Shown in pieces: positions 30,325 to 40,299 of a DNA stretch of 43,875 bases (position 1 is its first letter; every line of letters starts with the position of its first letter). The position numbers were made by a program, and so were the translations under genes. Source of the DNA: Candidatus Angelobacter sp. Gp1-AA117 (GTDB taxonomy: Bacteria; Acidobacteriota; Terriglobia; Terriglobales; Acidobacteriaceae); the NCBI GenBank assembly GCA_003223515.1, contig QHVI01000038.1, forward strand, positions 1 through 43,875. Reading direction: 5' to 3'. A model generated the notes under the pieces. That model was not told the DNA's origin, searched no databases, and saw only the letters and a list, made by a program, of their open reading frames with translations.

Positions 30325-32004
30325 CTATTGGATGTTGACCTTCACTTCGTACTTCCCTTTATCTTCCACTTGTATGGGAGTACCGTGCGCCATATAAGGT
30401 TTAAGAACGTCAGGACTTCGGTAGTCGAGTTCCCAGCCATCGGCGATGGCCAGCACCGTATATTTCCCCGGCACCACTGAAGGCAAGGTAAAAGTGCCGT
30501 CGCTATCGCTCTGGTCGCGGCGGAACAACTGGGCATGATGCAGCGGATCTTCAGGAACAAGCACAATCATGATCCCGGCTACGGGTTTGTCGTCGCGCAG
30601 CGCCACGCCGGTTACCTGCCCAAGCCCGCGCGTGAGAACCGCGGTGAGTTTTACCGGTGTGTTGTCTTTGATTTCCAGGCTGTGCCCGGTCACCTTTGCG
30701 CCGGTGGCGATCAACTCACTCAGCAGAGATTGGTTAAAGGCTGAAGCAGTCACGTCGTAAGAACCGGGTTGAACCCCGCCCTGGATTTCAAATTCTCCAT
30801 GATCGGAGATGTTGCCGACGCTCGCCTCACCTGATTTTCGATTGCGCAATACTATGCTGCCGCGCGTGGGCGGATCCTCATCGGTATCGAATTTCACTGC
30901 ACCGGTGAGCGCGACCGGGGCAGCCCCTACCTGGAAAGAACCCGCTTCAGTGCCGTCAGCCAGATCAATTTCGCCCTTTATAGCCGGATGATTTCCTGTT
31001 TCATCATAAGTATTGAGGTTCAATTCATAGTGTCCTGGCGGTGCGCCGGAGACCTCAAGTACCCCAGGAGAGATTTCGATGACGCTTGCGCTGAACCCGC
31101 CGAATGTATCACCCATGACTCGCTGCCGCAGATCCCCGCTGAAATGCTGTTTCGAATCAGGACCGGCCACGGTAATGCGGGAGTGGATTGCCGGAACCGG
31201 TTGCAGGACAATGTCGGCAGTGAACTTCTCTCCAGCAGTTACCGCAATGCTGCCTGCACTGGCAGGGTCAGTTACGCCGGGATAGTAAGTAACAGGGTAA
31301 GCGACATCGAGCGGTGACTTGGGCACATCTTCTCTGGGTTGGGGAGGGCTATCCTGAGGTACGGAACGATTTCCAAAAGAATCTGCGTAGATCGTCCGCG
31401 CGAAGTTGATCGGTTGCCGCTGCGCGTACCAGGGCTCGGCCTCCACCGCGATGAAATACTTCTCCGGGAAGAGATGGGCAAAGTAAAAGACGCCTTCATC
31501 GTCTGTAGTAGTGCGGCCGCGAACCGCCTGTCTTTCGGGTTCGCCCGGAGCACTCTGTTGGAACAGAATGACCCGCGCGTTGCGCACCGGCTCATTATGC
31601 TCATCGACGACCTGTCCGGAGATAGAAGCTTGCGGACGTACGCGGAAAATCAGGCCGCGCGCATCCTGACCCGGCCCTACGGCGATGGACGTGGAGTATT
31701 GCCCATGCTGATCAAAGGACTGCGTGAGATAACCTATGCGCTGGGCTGTCAAGGCATATTTCCCCCTGGCCAGGCCATCGAAGAAGAATTTTCCATCTTC
31801 TCCTGTGACTACAATGCGGAAATTGTTTCGCGCTGTGACCTGGGCAACAGCCACATGAACTCCCGTGAGAGGCTGGCCGGTCAGAGAATCCACGGCAGTG
31901 CCGCTGATCTCGAAGGTGGCGGGCGGCTTTGCCTGGGGCTGCCCTGTGGCCAGCGCCGCCGCAAACAGAACAAACACAAGAGTGAGTGAGAAGAAGCGCA
32001 TCAT
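30325..32004 (-). CDS. Secreted carboxypeptidase-regulatory-like (CarboxypepD_reg) protein, second of pair
   Basis: 559 aa with signal peptide (SLTLVFVLFAAALATGQPQ). The first domain (FEISGTAVDSLTGQPLTGVH, then KYALTAQRIGY) and others such as ASISGQVVDEHNEPVRNARV and GQVTGVALRDDKPVAGIMIV are repeated beta-sandwich units of the carboxypeptidase-regulatory/Ig-like type. It ends in KYEVKVNIQ and has no TonB plug or barrel. Such proteins are common in Acidobacteria as exported or surface proteins; ligand unknown. It overlaps its upstream paralogue by four bases, so both are made from one transcript. Confidence 0.85.
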   Translation of the reverse strand: MMRFFSLTLVFVLFAAALATGQPQAKPPATFEISGTAVDSLTGQPLTGVHVAVAQVTARNNFRIVVTGEDGKFFFDGLARGKYALTAQRIGYLTQSFDQHGQYSTSIAVGPGQDARGLIFRVRPQASISGQVVDEHNEPVRNARVILFQQSAPGEPERQAVRGRTTTDDEGVFYFAHLFPEKYFIAVEAEPWYAQRQPINFARTIYADSFGNRSVPQDSPPQPREDVPKSPLDVAYPVTYYPGVTDPASAGSIAVTAGEKFTADIVLQPVPAIHSRITVAGPDSKQHFSGDLRQRVMGDTFGGFSASVIEISPGVLEVSGAPPGHYELNLNTYDETGNHPAIKGEIDLADGTEAGSFQVGAAPVALTGAVKFDTDEDPPTRGSIVLRNRKSGEASVGNISDHGEFEIQGGVQPGSYDVTASAFNQSLLSELIATGAKVTGHSLEIKDNTPVKLTAVLTRGLGQVTGVALRDDKPVAGIMIVLVPEDPLHHAQLFRRDQSDSDGTFTLPSVVPGKYTVLAIADGWELDYRSPDVLKPYMAHGTPIQVEDKGKYEVKVNIQ

Positions 32005-33686
32005 TGACTGGTATGAATCAACTCCACTGAGACATTGGAGGTCATGCCCGATGTCAGGGAGACCTGTGCTGCTTTGGCGTTGTACTGCTTCAGAACTTCA
32101 GGATTCCTGAATTCCATGGTTTCGATGCTGTCAAAGGCGAACACCTTGTAATCGCCGGGCGCGAGCCCATTGATAAAGCCCATGACAAAGCCTCCCTCTC
32201 CATCACCGCCTACGTGGGCCACTTTGAGCTGGTTGGGCGCAGCTTCCGGCACAACCACCACGGAGCTGGTGGCATTTCGTTCGGCTCCCGCGATTTTGAT
32301 CTGAAGGTTGGCGCCATCGTCGCGCAGCACCACCTCAATCGGACGGGGAGCAGCAGGCTGCACGATCAATTCTTCGCGCAGAAGGTCTATATCTCCATAA
32401 CGGGCGGACTGCACGTAGACTCCGCCGTAAAGCACAGATAAATCCACGGCATACTTGCCGGGCTCAACATTGAGCGCCGGCGGGCCGTCGTCACTGTGCT
32501 GCTCGAGACCAGTCGACGTGAAGTCATGCTCCAGATCACTTCTGTGAGCCATTAACGATATGGGTATACCATGATGAGGCCCGAAGTTCTCAAGCTTCAT
32601 TTCCGGTGCTCTGGTGGCTTCATTGCGTATGATCACCGGAATGGAGGTCTTGGGCCGCAAAACCACATGGACGCCATTCAGAGTGCCGCTTACATGCAAC
32701 GGCAATTCCCCCCTATTGTCGCCGCGAGCTTCAAGCCGGTAATTGCCCGCGGGAACTCCCTGTATTTCGAACCTTCCATCGGCAGGATAGAAACGCCCAG
32801 GCAAACCAAGATCTTCACCGGTCGAGGAAAGCAGCCGGATATTGACACTCTGGACATTGCTCTGCCCACTTACGTTACCGGAAACCTTGAAAACCGGCTG
32901 CAACTTGAGAGCAAACTGAATTTCAACGCGCTGCCCGGCAGCGATGTCTATGGGCGCGGCTGAAGCGCGGTCAGGAGCGGCGGGATAATAGACGCTCAAC
33001 GGATATCCTACCGGATTCGCCGCATTGACATCTTCAAGGGTGCGACCCCGAGTTAAGGAATGAACACTGACGTAATAGCGGCCGGGATGCAGATTGGCGA
33101 TGCGAAAGGTTCCATCTTCCCTGCTGGTAATTCCCGCCATTTGTGTCCAGAGCTTGCGCCCATCAGAAATTACAATGGCTTCTACCCGTATGAATGCCCT
33201 CTCAATAGGCTCTCCGCCTGAATCCTCTATATGGCCGGTGATAATGCCTTCCGGCATTAGTTTGAAGGTGACCGGCACGGTATCAGGACCGATCTCAATG
33301 CTGACACCAAGGCCTTTCATGGCATACCTGCCATTTGAACGATCACTGACGAAAATTCTACCAGGCTTATTGGTGTTTGAAATCTTCTGTTCGCCGTCCT
33401 CAAAAAAGCCCGGTTTAGACGCGGTCACGGTCACGCGGCCGGCGCGTAATCCCGCGAATTCAAAATGGCCATCAGTGCCGGTGAGCAGCGCCTGCTTGTT
33501 TTCAGAGCTAACCGTCACCAGGACATAGGGAATGCCTTCGCCTGTGATCGAGTTAACTACCTCGCCTTGAAGTTTGTAAGTCTCGGTTCCGGAAGAGTTG
33601 GAAAGGGCAATTTGCGCAGGCGACCAGGCTGACGCTGCCAGCCACAAGACAGCCAGAAGGAAAACTCGTGAACCCATACGGCGCAT
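32001..33686 (-). CDS. Secreted carboxypeptidase-regulatory-like protein, first of pair
   Basis: 561 aa. The signal peptide VFLLAVLWLAASAWSPAQ is followed by YKLQGEVVNSITGEGIPYVL, the usual start of the carboxypeptidase-regulatory-like fold, with FAGLRAGRVTVTASKPGFF. Later units are GIITGHIEDSGGEPIERAFI and FKVSGNVSGQSN. It resembles the downstream gene in length and plan, and the two were probably produced by duplication; they are translationally coupled through a four-base overlap. It lacks catalytic motifs. A structural, surface or sugar-binding role is inferred only from fold type. Confidence 0.86.
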   Translation of the reverse strand: MRRMGSRVFLLAVLWLAASAWSPAQIALSNSSGTETYKLQGEVVNSITGEGIPYVLVTVSSENKQALLTGTDGHFEFAGLRAGRVTVTASKPGFFEDGEQKISNTNKPGRIFVSDRSNGRYAMKGLGVSIEIGPDTVPVTFKLMPEGIITGHIEDSGGEPIERAFIRVEAIVISDGRKLWTQMAGITSREDGTFRIANLHPGRYYVSVHSLTRGRTLEDVNAANPVGYPLSVYYPAAPDRASAAPIDIAAGQRVEIQFALKLQPVFKVSGNVSGQSNVQSVNIRLLSSTGEDLGLPGRFYPADGRFEIQGVPAGNYRLEARGDNRGELPLHVSGTLNGVHVVLRPKTSIPVIIRNEATRAPEMKLENFGPHHGIPISLMAHRSDLEHDFTSTGLEQHSDDGPPALNVEPGKYAVDLSVLYGGVYVQSARYGDIDLLREELIVQPAAPRPIEVVLRDDGANLQIKIAGAERNATSSVVVVPEAAPNQLKVAHVGGDGEGGFVMGFINGLAPGDYKVFAFDSIETMEFRNPEVLKQYNAKAAQVSLTSGMTSNVSVELIHTSQ

Positions 33687-33784
33687 TCAGGTAAACGGTA
33701 GTCCAAAGTAGCTGGAGTTTGCAAGCACTCAGCCTCTCCGGGGGGAATTACCGCGAAGGGCGCCAAGGGTGAAACTTAGTGATT

Positions 33785-34645
33785 TCAACGCAGCAGCAGG
33801 TCAGAAGCTACGAAGAGGAAAAATACCACGGAGATCACTCCGTTCATGGTGAAGAAGGCGGCGTTGAGTTTGCTCAGATCGGAAGCCGAGACTAGAGAAT
33901 GCTCATAGGCGAGAAGCAGGGCTACCACAATCACTCCCATCAAGGCGATCTTGCCCAGTCCAAAAGCAAAGACCAGCACCAGCAGCAGCACCAGCATGAG
34001 GATGTGCAGGACGCGGGCAATAGCCAGCGCGGTGCGAATACCCCATGCCTGGGGAATGGAGTTCAGGCCGAAGTTGCGGTCAAAGTCGATGTCCTGGCAG
34101 GCATAGAGAACGTCAAAGCCGCCCACCCAGAACGTGACCGCAGCCGTGAGCAGCAGGATACGCAGATCGAGCGAGCCACGGATGGCGATCCATGAGGCAG
34201 CAGGAGCAATACCCAGAGCCAAGCCGAGCACCAAGTGGGACCAGCGAGTAAAGCGCTTGGTGAATGAATAGAGCAGCACAATGGCGAGCGCCAGTGGCGA
34301 CAGATAAAGCGTGAGGCGGTTGAGCTGTGCGGCGGAAAAAACAAAGATCACACAAGTAGCTGTGACGAAAATAGCCGCAAACTTTTGCGAGAGTACCCCA
34401 GCCGGAATCGCGCGGGTGGCGGTGCGCGGGTTGGCGGCGTCAATCTGCGCGTCGGCGAGACGGTTGAATGCCATGGCGGCAGAACGTGCAGAGATCATGC
34501 ACAGCACGATCCATCCAAGCTGCGAGATTGCGGGGAGTCCACCGGCGGCCAGCATGGCGCCACAGAAAGCAAATGGGAGAGCAAAGATGGAGTGCTCCCA
34601 CTTGATCATCTCCAGGGTAGTAAGCATGTCACGGAAAAAGCGCAC
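33785..34645 (-). CDS. mqnP: UbiA-family prenyltransferase, probably MqnP of menaquinone synthesis
   Basis: 286 aa, nine hydrophobic helices. The first Asp-rich motif is NRLADAQID followed by NPRTATRAIP, and the second is YACQDIDFDRNFGLNSIP. Both are needed for Mg-diphosphate binding and prenyl transfer in UbiA enzymes. The frame opens at GTG 34645; the internal ATG at 34627 is a possible alternative, and neither has a strong ribosome site. With MqnE present and no classical Men gene in the window, this fits the prenylation step of the futalosine route (1,4-dihydroxy-6-naphthoate). A 4-hydroxybenzoate transferase is the alternative. Confidence 0.88.
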   Translation of the reverse strand: MRFFRDMLTTLEMIKWEHSIFALPFAFCGAMLAAGGLPAISQLGWIVLCMISARSAAMAFNRLADAQIDAANPRTATRAIPAGVLSQKFAAIFVTATCVIFVFSAAQLNRLTLYLSPLALAIVLLYSFTKRFTRWSHLVLGLALGIAPAASWIAIRGSLDLRILLLTAAVTFWVGGFDVLYACQDIDFDRNFGLNSIPQAWGIRTALAIARVLHILMLVLLLVLVFAFGLGKIALMGVIVVALLLAYEHSLVSASDLSKLNAAFFTMNGVISVVFFLFVASDLLLR

Positions 34646-34966
34646 CAGCTATTTTACCGAAAGATGCTCGGGAGTTTTACCACAGCGTAGCGAAGCCACA
34701 ACCAAAAGCTAACCACAAAGGGCACAAAGGTTTCACAAAGGGCACAGAGGAAAGCTGTTGGAGATCTGGGAAGTAAGCCGCGAAGGACGCGAATCGCGCG
34801 AATTTACGCGAATCAGAAGATTGGGTAAAACGCAGAAAAGAGCCCAGAAATTCTTCGCGGCTTGGGACGAACTTGATTGTTCTAGCGGCTAGGAGCTAGA
34901 AGCTAGCAGCTACTTGTTACCTTTGCGTCCTTCGCGTCCTTTGCGGTAAATCAATCAGAAAGAGGT
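34646..34966. other. Intergenic gap, microrepeats only
   Basis: No gene. It holds ACCACAGCGTAGCGAAGCCA and AACCACAAAGGGCACAAAGG words (34680-34735), then a CGCGAATTTACGCGAATC word near 34797-34812, a tandem GGAGCTAGAAGCTAGCAGC at 34888-34906, and the inverse TTTGCGTCCTTCGCGTCC at 34922-34939. These belong to the same families as in other gaps. Confidence 0.55.
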
Positions 34967-35626
34967 CTACGCCGCGAAACCCTGTTGGCCAATGAGAGGC
35001 ACAAACCGGCAGCCCTCCAGGCCATCCACGGTGATGCCGTCGCGCTGCTTGCGCACGACTTCCAGCATCTGCTGCTGGGCATTGCCTACCGGAATCACCA
35101 GTCTTCCACCAATGGCCAGTTGCTCAATCAATGCAGGAGGCACATGAGGTGCAGCGGCTGAAACAATGATGGCATCATAAGGCGCGTATTCACGCATTCC
35201 CAGCGTTCCATCGCCGGTGACCAGCGTGACATTGGTGTAACCCAACTGATCGAGCACGCGCCGGGCCTCTTCGGTCAGCGTGGTGTACCGCTCAATGGCC
35301 ACCACATGGTTCGCCAGTTCGGCCAATACGGCGGTCTGGTATCCGGAGCCCGCTCCTATCTCAAGCACGCGATCGGTGGGCTGGATCTCCGCCGCCTGAA
35401 GCATGGAGGCAATGATGTAGGGTTGCGATGTAGTTTGCTGCTCGGCGATGGCAATTGGGTGATCGGCATAAGCTTCAGGCCAGTTGTACTGGCTCACAAA
35501 TTGGTGGCGTGGCACCTTGTTCATGGCCGCCAGCACCCGCTCATCATGAATGCCACGACAATGGAGCTGCTGCTCCACCATGGAAGAACGCTCGTCAAGA
35601 AAGGGCTTGTCTTGTTCAGGACTCAT
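34967..35626 (-). CDS. pcm: Protein-L-isoaspartate O-methyltransferase
   Basis: 219 aa. Family hallmarks in order: RHQFV, YNWPEAYADHPIAIAEQQTT SQPYI region, SAM motif I RVLEIGAGSGYQTAVLAEL near 86-104, VVAIERYTTL, and APYDAIIVSAAAPHVP. It methylates isoaspartate in aged proteins, starting their repair, in cytoplasm or, in some bacteria, periplasm. No signal peptide. It is the last gene of the envelope operon, three bases after the TamB-like stop, an unusual partner for repair methylation that suggests joint control with envelope protein handling. Confidence 0.95.
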   Translation of the reverse strand: MSPEQDKPFLDERSSMVEQQLHCRGIHDERVLAAMNKVPRHQFVSQYNWPEAYADHPIAIAEQQTTSQPYIIASMLQAAEIQPTDRVLEIGAGSGYQTAVLAELANHVVAIERYTTLTEEARRVLDQLGYTNVTLVTGDGTLGMREYAPYDAIIVSAAAPHVPPALIEQLAIGGRLVIPVGNAQQQMLEVVRKQRDGITVDGLEGCRFVPLIGQQGFAA

Positions 35627-35629
35627 TGT

Positions 35630-38600
35630 TCATCTCTTCCGCTTGCGAATACGAACATCGAACCCCAGAATCCCGTTCTGGTCTCTCACAGCTACGATGG
35701 AGACGCTTCTGCTTACGTTGTATTCCACCTGAATCACCTGTTCTGACGTGGATTGGGTCAGGTTGGTGATGTAGGTGAGCGTCAGGTTGTTCTTGATCTG
35801 TTGCTCAATGGTAATGCGCGGCCCCAGGTTATTGGCGGCCGTGCCTACCCCTTGCGGGTCAATTTTAACGCTGCCCACGCCAAATAGCTTCTGGACACGG
35901 CTGCTGGAAGCGGAGTTCAAGGCCTGGCTCAGCATGGCATCTGAGGTGGTCAGCGTCTGGGCAGGCTGGATACTATAGATGTCCTCCTGGCGGGTGCGCC
36001 CGAAAGCCAGCAGGGCGATGATATCGCTGCTGGGCAGTGGCGGATCAGAACGATAGGTGATGCTGAGCTTTTCCACCGGGCCATGGAAGCCTATGGCAAT
36101 GTCGTATCCGCGGACGCGCGCCGACATCTCCACGTTGATCACCGGCTGAATCATCTGCGGATTACTGAATGTGATGTCGCCGCGATCCAGGCGGTAACGG
36201 GTACCGCTAAAGGAGATGTTGCCTTCAGCAATGTTCACGCGCCCTAAAACCGCCGGGGTCGCCACCGTACCGCGAATGTGCAGATCGGCATCACCGGAAA
36301 GCTTAGCCAGCGAGGTTTCCACACGCAACTCCGGCGTGGAGAGAATGTGAACATCCAGCCGCAGATTATCGAGAAAGGGATTGAGCGTGGGCGTGGATGG
36401 AGTCTTGGCGCGCGCCAGATACTGCGCAAAGTCGAAGTTCGGGTCCATAGAGAAGCGGATGATGGTCACGGTGCCCGAAAGCTGGGAGCTTTGCGCTGAA
36501 CCGGTATAGCGCAGATCGGCATTGGCTGAAGCGCTAAGCCCCGGCGGATAACGCAGACGTACGTCTTTGCCGGTAGCGGTCACGTCAAAGTAGACGCCAT
36601 TTCTGTACGCGATGAACCCGCCCAGCGCCAGTTCCCCGCCGCCGGTATGCGCGGTGAGGTTTTCAATCTGCAAGCGATCATTCGCCAGGGCCAGGCGGCC
36701 CTTGATCTTGCTCAGACCATTAGGCAGATCGACGACGGCAATCGCGCCGTTGTTGATATCCAGATGCCCGCGCATCTGCGGCAGCGCGGCCGTTCCAGTC
36801 AGGTAAACGGAAAACGTGGACTCTCCTGAAGCGATCAGGTTCGGGTTATAACTCTGGAGCAGTTTCAAGCTCAGGTGGCCATCCGCGTGCAAATCCAGGT
36901 TGTGGGGTTGGGCCACCTGCACATCACCGCGCAGGGTCAGATCGGTGTCATCGCCGACGATATGGAATTGCTCCACACGAACGGCCTGATTTCCCATGGT
37001 GAAGCGGATAGGACCATCGTTTTGCACCTTCACGTTTTCCACGTTGGCGGCCAGCTGGTCGATGTTGCCAAGGATAGTGAGATCACGCGGCGACTTGAAC
37101 GGCCCATGAATATCAATGTAGCCCTGCATCGAAGAGTGGCCGGTGATGCGTCCCTGGAGATAAGCGCGAATCAACGGATCAAAATCGAGATGCTCGAACT
37201 TGATGGTTAGCTGGCCGGGAAAGTTATCACGCAGGCGCAGGCTGCCGTTGATGTTCAGGAGCGCATTCTCGAAATTCGATTGTGCGCGCAGCAGCATCTC
37301 TTCACCGTGAGTTTCAGCCACCGCATTGAGGTCGCCTACTTCTTCACCATTCAGCACCAGCTTATGGAAATTCAGTTGTGCGTTGATATTTGGCGTGGCG
37401 AGAGTGCCGGAACCGGAGACATGAAAATCCGCCTTACCCGCCATGGTAAGGCGCTGGGGCTGGAAGCGGCGAAAATCGGCGAGTTCAACATTCTTTCCGG
37501 TGAGATCGAAACGGAAAATCTTGTCGAGGAATTTGTAGCCTGCCGAACCGGTGAGTTGCGCGCCGTTATGGCCCAGGACGATGTTATTGAACTGGGCCTC
37601 GCCTCCGGCGAAATTCACGTCCGCGCGAAAGGAGCGAAACGGCTCGCCGTAGATGGTCAGCTTGCCGGCCTGTACGGCGCCGCTGCCCCGCAAGTTGTGG
37701 AGCGTTCCGGTTACGCGCACGTCAGTATTCACTTCTCCGATAATCGGATAATTGAACCCAAAAAGCGGCTGAAGATCGCTGATGCCGGCATTTTGTACCC
37801 GCAGAACCGCGGTGATCTGGCTGGTGTTTTCATCGAAACCGCCGTTCCTGAGGCTCACGCTGCCGGAAAATGCGGCTTGCGCATTGCCGCGTTTCAGAAT
37901 GCCATTCTGCGCAGAGAGCATGGAAGGTGTATAGAGGATGTCACCGGTAAATGAATCCCAATGTACCCGATGCGTCACTTTTGACGAGGATGACGCCGTG
38001 AACAAGGTATCGAAGTTTTCAAGGTCAAGATGTCCGCGCGCCGAGGGGGCATTCAGCTTGCCGAAGATCACGCCGTTAAATGATGCCCTTCCGGTTACCT
38101 CTACGGGAATGCGAGTGCCGGGGCTGAAGGCGGCCAGCACCGGCTGCAATTCGTGCAAATCGCCGGCATTGAAGCTGACTTTTAATTGTGCGCTCTCGGA
38201 ACCGAGAGTTCCGGTCGCATTCAGGCGAATCGCGCGGGTCGCTAAGGTGAGCGAGGTTACATCCAGCATTTCGGTGGTCCCGTAATACCTGGCCTGCAAC
38301 TGCGCGGTGAGCGGGACCTGCCGGGGCGCAGGATTCGCCGGAGAATTTACTTCCAGCTTGATCTCGGCCATGGCATGTTCCGGTGATCCGGTCCAGGTGG
38401 CATTCACATCGCCGGAAACCAGTCCAGCCAGATTGATCCTGTCCAAAGGCCAGCGCGCACTGGAGACCAGCACTGCCATGTCTCTGGCTTGCATCTTCAG
38501 GATGTGAAGGGTGGCATTGCCATGCCGGGACTTGCTTTGCCACTTTGCAATTTGAACCGTTCCCTGTGCGTTGCCGCCCAAAGCGTGCACGGCAAGATGA

Positions 38601-39625
38601 GGCAGAGAAATCTTGTCGGGCGTGACGATGAATGGTGAGGAGAAATCAACTCCGGCGATGTTCGTCGCTGCCTGCTTCCATGTTACGTTATGGCCGGCGG
38701 CATTGCCCTGCGCCAAGTATCCCTTGTTCTCGTACACCGCAATGCCGTTCACATTCAGGCTGCCGGCGCGCAATTCCGGCATGCCGGCAATTTTGCCGGC
38801 TTCTGCCAGGTCGAGGGTACCGGTATATTTGAGCCGTACTTCAGGATTGGTGAAATTAGTAATGGTTCCATCTGCCTGGACGATAGAGTGTCCGAGGCCC
38901 AGCTTCATGGCCTTGAGTTCCAGTTGCGAACTGCGCAGCACGAATTGAGTATCGAGAGAACCCTGCAGCGGCTGAAAATCACGGTAACGGAAAGAGAGCG
39001 CAGCCATGGAGGCTGTGCCCTGGTAACTTTTATCACCCTGCGAAAATCCCATTCCGGCCTTAAGACGCTCCCCGGAAAGCTGGAATGGAATTCTCCGATC
39101 GTTCAGCAGCAGTTCGCCGTTATTCAACTCCACGTGACCTACAGCCAGATCGAGAAAGCCCTGCACCGGATCTTTGCCCTGCGCCACTTTTGGCGTGGGC
39201 TGATTGGTTGTGCCGTCAGGATAGACAATCAGATGGATCACCGGATGATCGATCACCAGCAGGCGCATGCCCCATTGTTGCGAAAAGAAAGAGATGATCT
39301 GCGCCTGGGCAAAAAGCCTGTCAGCATGAATATAAGGAGCCTGGTCGCCCCCTTCAAGTCCGTGAATGGTAAGCCCCCTGGCCTCAAATTGCAGCCGTGA
39401 AAGCTTCCAGCTAAACGACTGCAATTCCACTTTGCCGCCGCTGGTCCGTTCCAGTTCAGCAACCACTCTCCTGCGCATCAGTTCCCGGAAAGAGTTACTG
39501 TTCAGGTAAAGGACTGCGCTCACAATCAGTACCAGCAGCAGAAAAAATGGAACCATGAGTCGCAGCCATTTTCGTTTCTTGCGTACCGGGGAATCCTGAG
39601 ACTTTCCGGAAAGATCAAGCGTCAT
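35630..39625 (-). CDS. tamB: TamB-like translocation/assembly protein
   Basis: 1331 aa. A single N-terminal anchor (KWLRLMVPFFLLLVLIVSAV) is followed by an AsmA/TamB-type start (LRQ-like FRELMRRRVVAELERTSGG, VELQSFSWKLSRLQFEARGL) and a very long beta-rich chain made of repeated hydrophobic strand pairs (GSLNVNGIAVYENKG; GQLTIKFEHLDFDPLIRAYL). The C-terminal 300 residues (VNIAEGNISFSGTRYRLDRG, and SITYRSDPPLPSSDIIALLA) are the conserved TamB (DUF490) domain. This family forms a hydrophobic groove across the periplasm for outer-membrane protein assembly or lipid transport. It overlaps the SurA-N-like gene by four bases; partner of the Omp85 protein upstream in the same operon. Confidence 0.93.
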   Translation of the reverse strand: MTLDLSGKSQDSPVRKKRKWLRLMVPFFLLLVLIVSAVLYLNSNSFRELMRRRVVAELERTSGGKVELQSFSWKLSRLQFEARGLTIHGLEGGDQAPYIHADRLFAQAQIISFFSQQWGMRLLVIDHPVIHLIVYPDGTTNQPTPKVAQGKDPVQGFLDLAVGHVELNNGELLLNDRRIPFQLSGERLKAGMGFSQGDKSYQGTASMAALSFRYRDFQPLQGSLDTQFVLRSSQLELKAMKLGLGHSIVQADGTITNFTNPEVRLKYTGTLDLAEAGKIAGMPELRAGSLNVNGIAVYENKGYLAQGNAAGHNVTWKQAATNIAGVDFSSPFIVTPDKISLPHLAVHALGGNAQGTVQIAKWQSKSRHGNATLHILKMQARDMAVLVSSARWPLDRINLAGLVSGDVNATWTGSPEHAMAEIKLEVNSPANPAPRQVPLTAQLQARYYGTTEMLDVTSLTLATRAIRLNATGTLGSESAQLKVSFNAGDLHELQPVLAAFSPGTRIPVEVTGRASFNGVIFGKLNAPSARGHLDLENFDTLFTASSSSKVTHRVHWDSFTGDILYTPSMLSAQNGILKRGNAQAAFSGSVSLRNGGFDENTSQITAVLRVQNAGISDLQPLFGFNYPIIGEVNTDVRVTGTLHNLRGSGAVQAGKLTIYGEPFRSFRADVNFAGGEAQFNNIVLGHNGAQLTGSAGYKFLDKIFRFDLTGKNVELADFRRFQPQRLTMAGKADFHVSGSGTLATPNINAQLNFHKLVLNGEEVGDLNAVAETHGEEMLLRAQSNFENALLNINGSLRLRDNFPGQLTIKFEHLDFDPLIRAYLQGRITGHSSMQGYIDIHGPFKSPRDLTILGNIDQLAANVENVKVQNDGPIRFTMGNQAVRVEQFHIVGDDTDLTLRGDVQVAQPHNLDLHADGHLSLKLLQSYNPNLIASGESTFSVYLTGTAALPQMRGHLDINNGAIAVVDLPNGLSKIKGRLALANDRLQIENLTAHTGGGELALGGFIAYRNGVYFDVTATGKDVRLRYPPGLSASANADLRYTGSAQSSQLSGTVTIIRFSMDPNFDFAQYLARAKTPSTPTLNPFLDNLRLDVHILSTPELRVETSLAKLSGDADLHIRGTVATPAVLGRVNIAEGNISFSGTRYRLDRGDITFSNPQMIQPVINVEMSARVRGYDIAIGFHGPVEKLSITYRSDPPLPSSDIIALLAFGRTRQEDIYSIQPAQTLTTSDAMLSQALNSASSSRVQKLFGVGSVKIDPQGVGTAANNLGPRITIEQQIKNNLTLTYITNLTQSTSEQVIQVEYNVSRSVSIVAVRDQNGILGFDVRIRKRKR

Positions 39626-40299
39626 GGCGTGGCTCCCACCGCCGCTCCGGATTCGATGGGGAGTTTGCGAATATGCGCCTGGGAACGCAGCGCCAGCAAC
39701 CAGCTATTCAGCAGTTCATCGACCCGCTGCTCGGTGAGGATTTTCTCTATCTCGCCTGAAACCTGGGTGAGTGGGGGTTCAGGAGCGCTCCGCTTGCGCA
39801 ATTCCGGGAGAAATTTTTCCTGGTAATAGGCGATAACCGCAGTGCGGTCGGCATGCGCCAGGGCACGGAAGCGCAGATCAATGAAGCGGAAGACCCTGAG
39901 TTGCTCGATAATCTGCATTTCCAGATCGTGCTGGCTTACACCATAGTTGGAGAGCATGGTCTGCCACTGCTGGTCGCTGGCGGCGCCGGGAATCTGGGAA
40001 CGCAGTTCGCGCAGCCGGGCCGCCACTTCGTCAGGGCTGGGATCAAGCATGGAATTGGTGACGATCTGCTGCTCCAGCAGAGCGCGGTCAATGAGCTGAT
40101 CGAGCACAACCTGCTGATCCGCAGGCGTAATCTTTTCAAGCGGCTTGCCCTCCAGCAGAAACTGTATCTGGGTGCTCTGCTCCAACTGGCTTTGTAGAAT
40201 TACCTGCCGGTTCACCACGGCCACAATGCGGTCGACCACCTGCGCCTCGCCGAAAGAGGACGCGAGCAGCAGAACCGCAAAGTAAAAGCAAACCCTCAT
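39622..40299 (-). CDS. SurA-N-like periplasmic chaperone without PPIase domain
   Basis: 225 aa. A signal peptide (FAVLLLASSFGEAQ) is followed by the SurA N-terminal pattern VDRIVAVVNRQVILQSQLEQ, then DQQVVLDQLIDRALLEQQIV and a helical remainder. Ordinary SurA has one or two parvulin domains of about 90 residues after this; none is visible here. It would act purely as a holding chaperone for outer-membrane proteins. It lies between the Omp85 gene (one-base overlap) and TamB (four-base overlap). Confidence 0.85.
   Translation of the reverse strand: MRVCFYFAVLLLASSFGEAQVVDRIVAVVNRQVILQSQLEQSTQIQFLLEGKPLEKITPADQQVVLDQLIDRALLEQQIVTNSMLDPSPDEVAARLRELRSQIPGAASDQQWQTMLSNYGVSQHDLEMQIIEQLRVFRFIDLRFRALAHADRTAVIAYYQEKFLPELRKRSAPEPPLTQVSGEIEKILTEQRVDELLNSWLLALRSQAHIRKLPIESGAAVGATP

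Noticed and set aside
37280-37954. 224-codon plus-strand frame inside the TamB-like gene
   Set aside because: High GC and strong codon bias in the real gene leave long open antisense frames; the translation has no motif.
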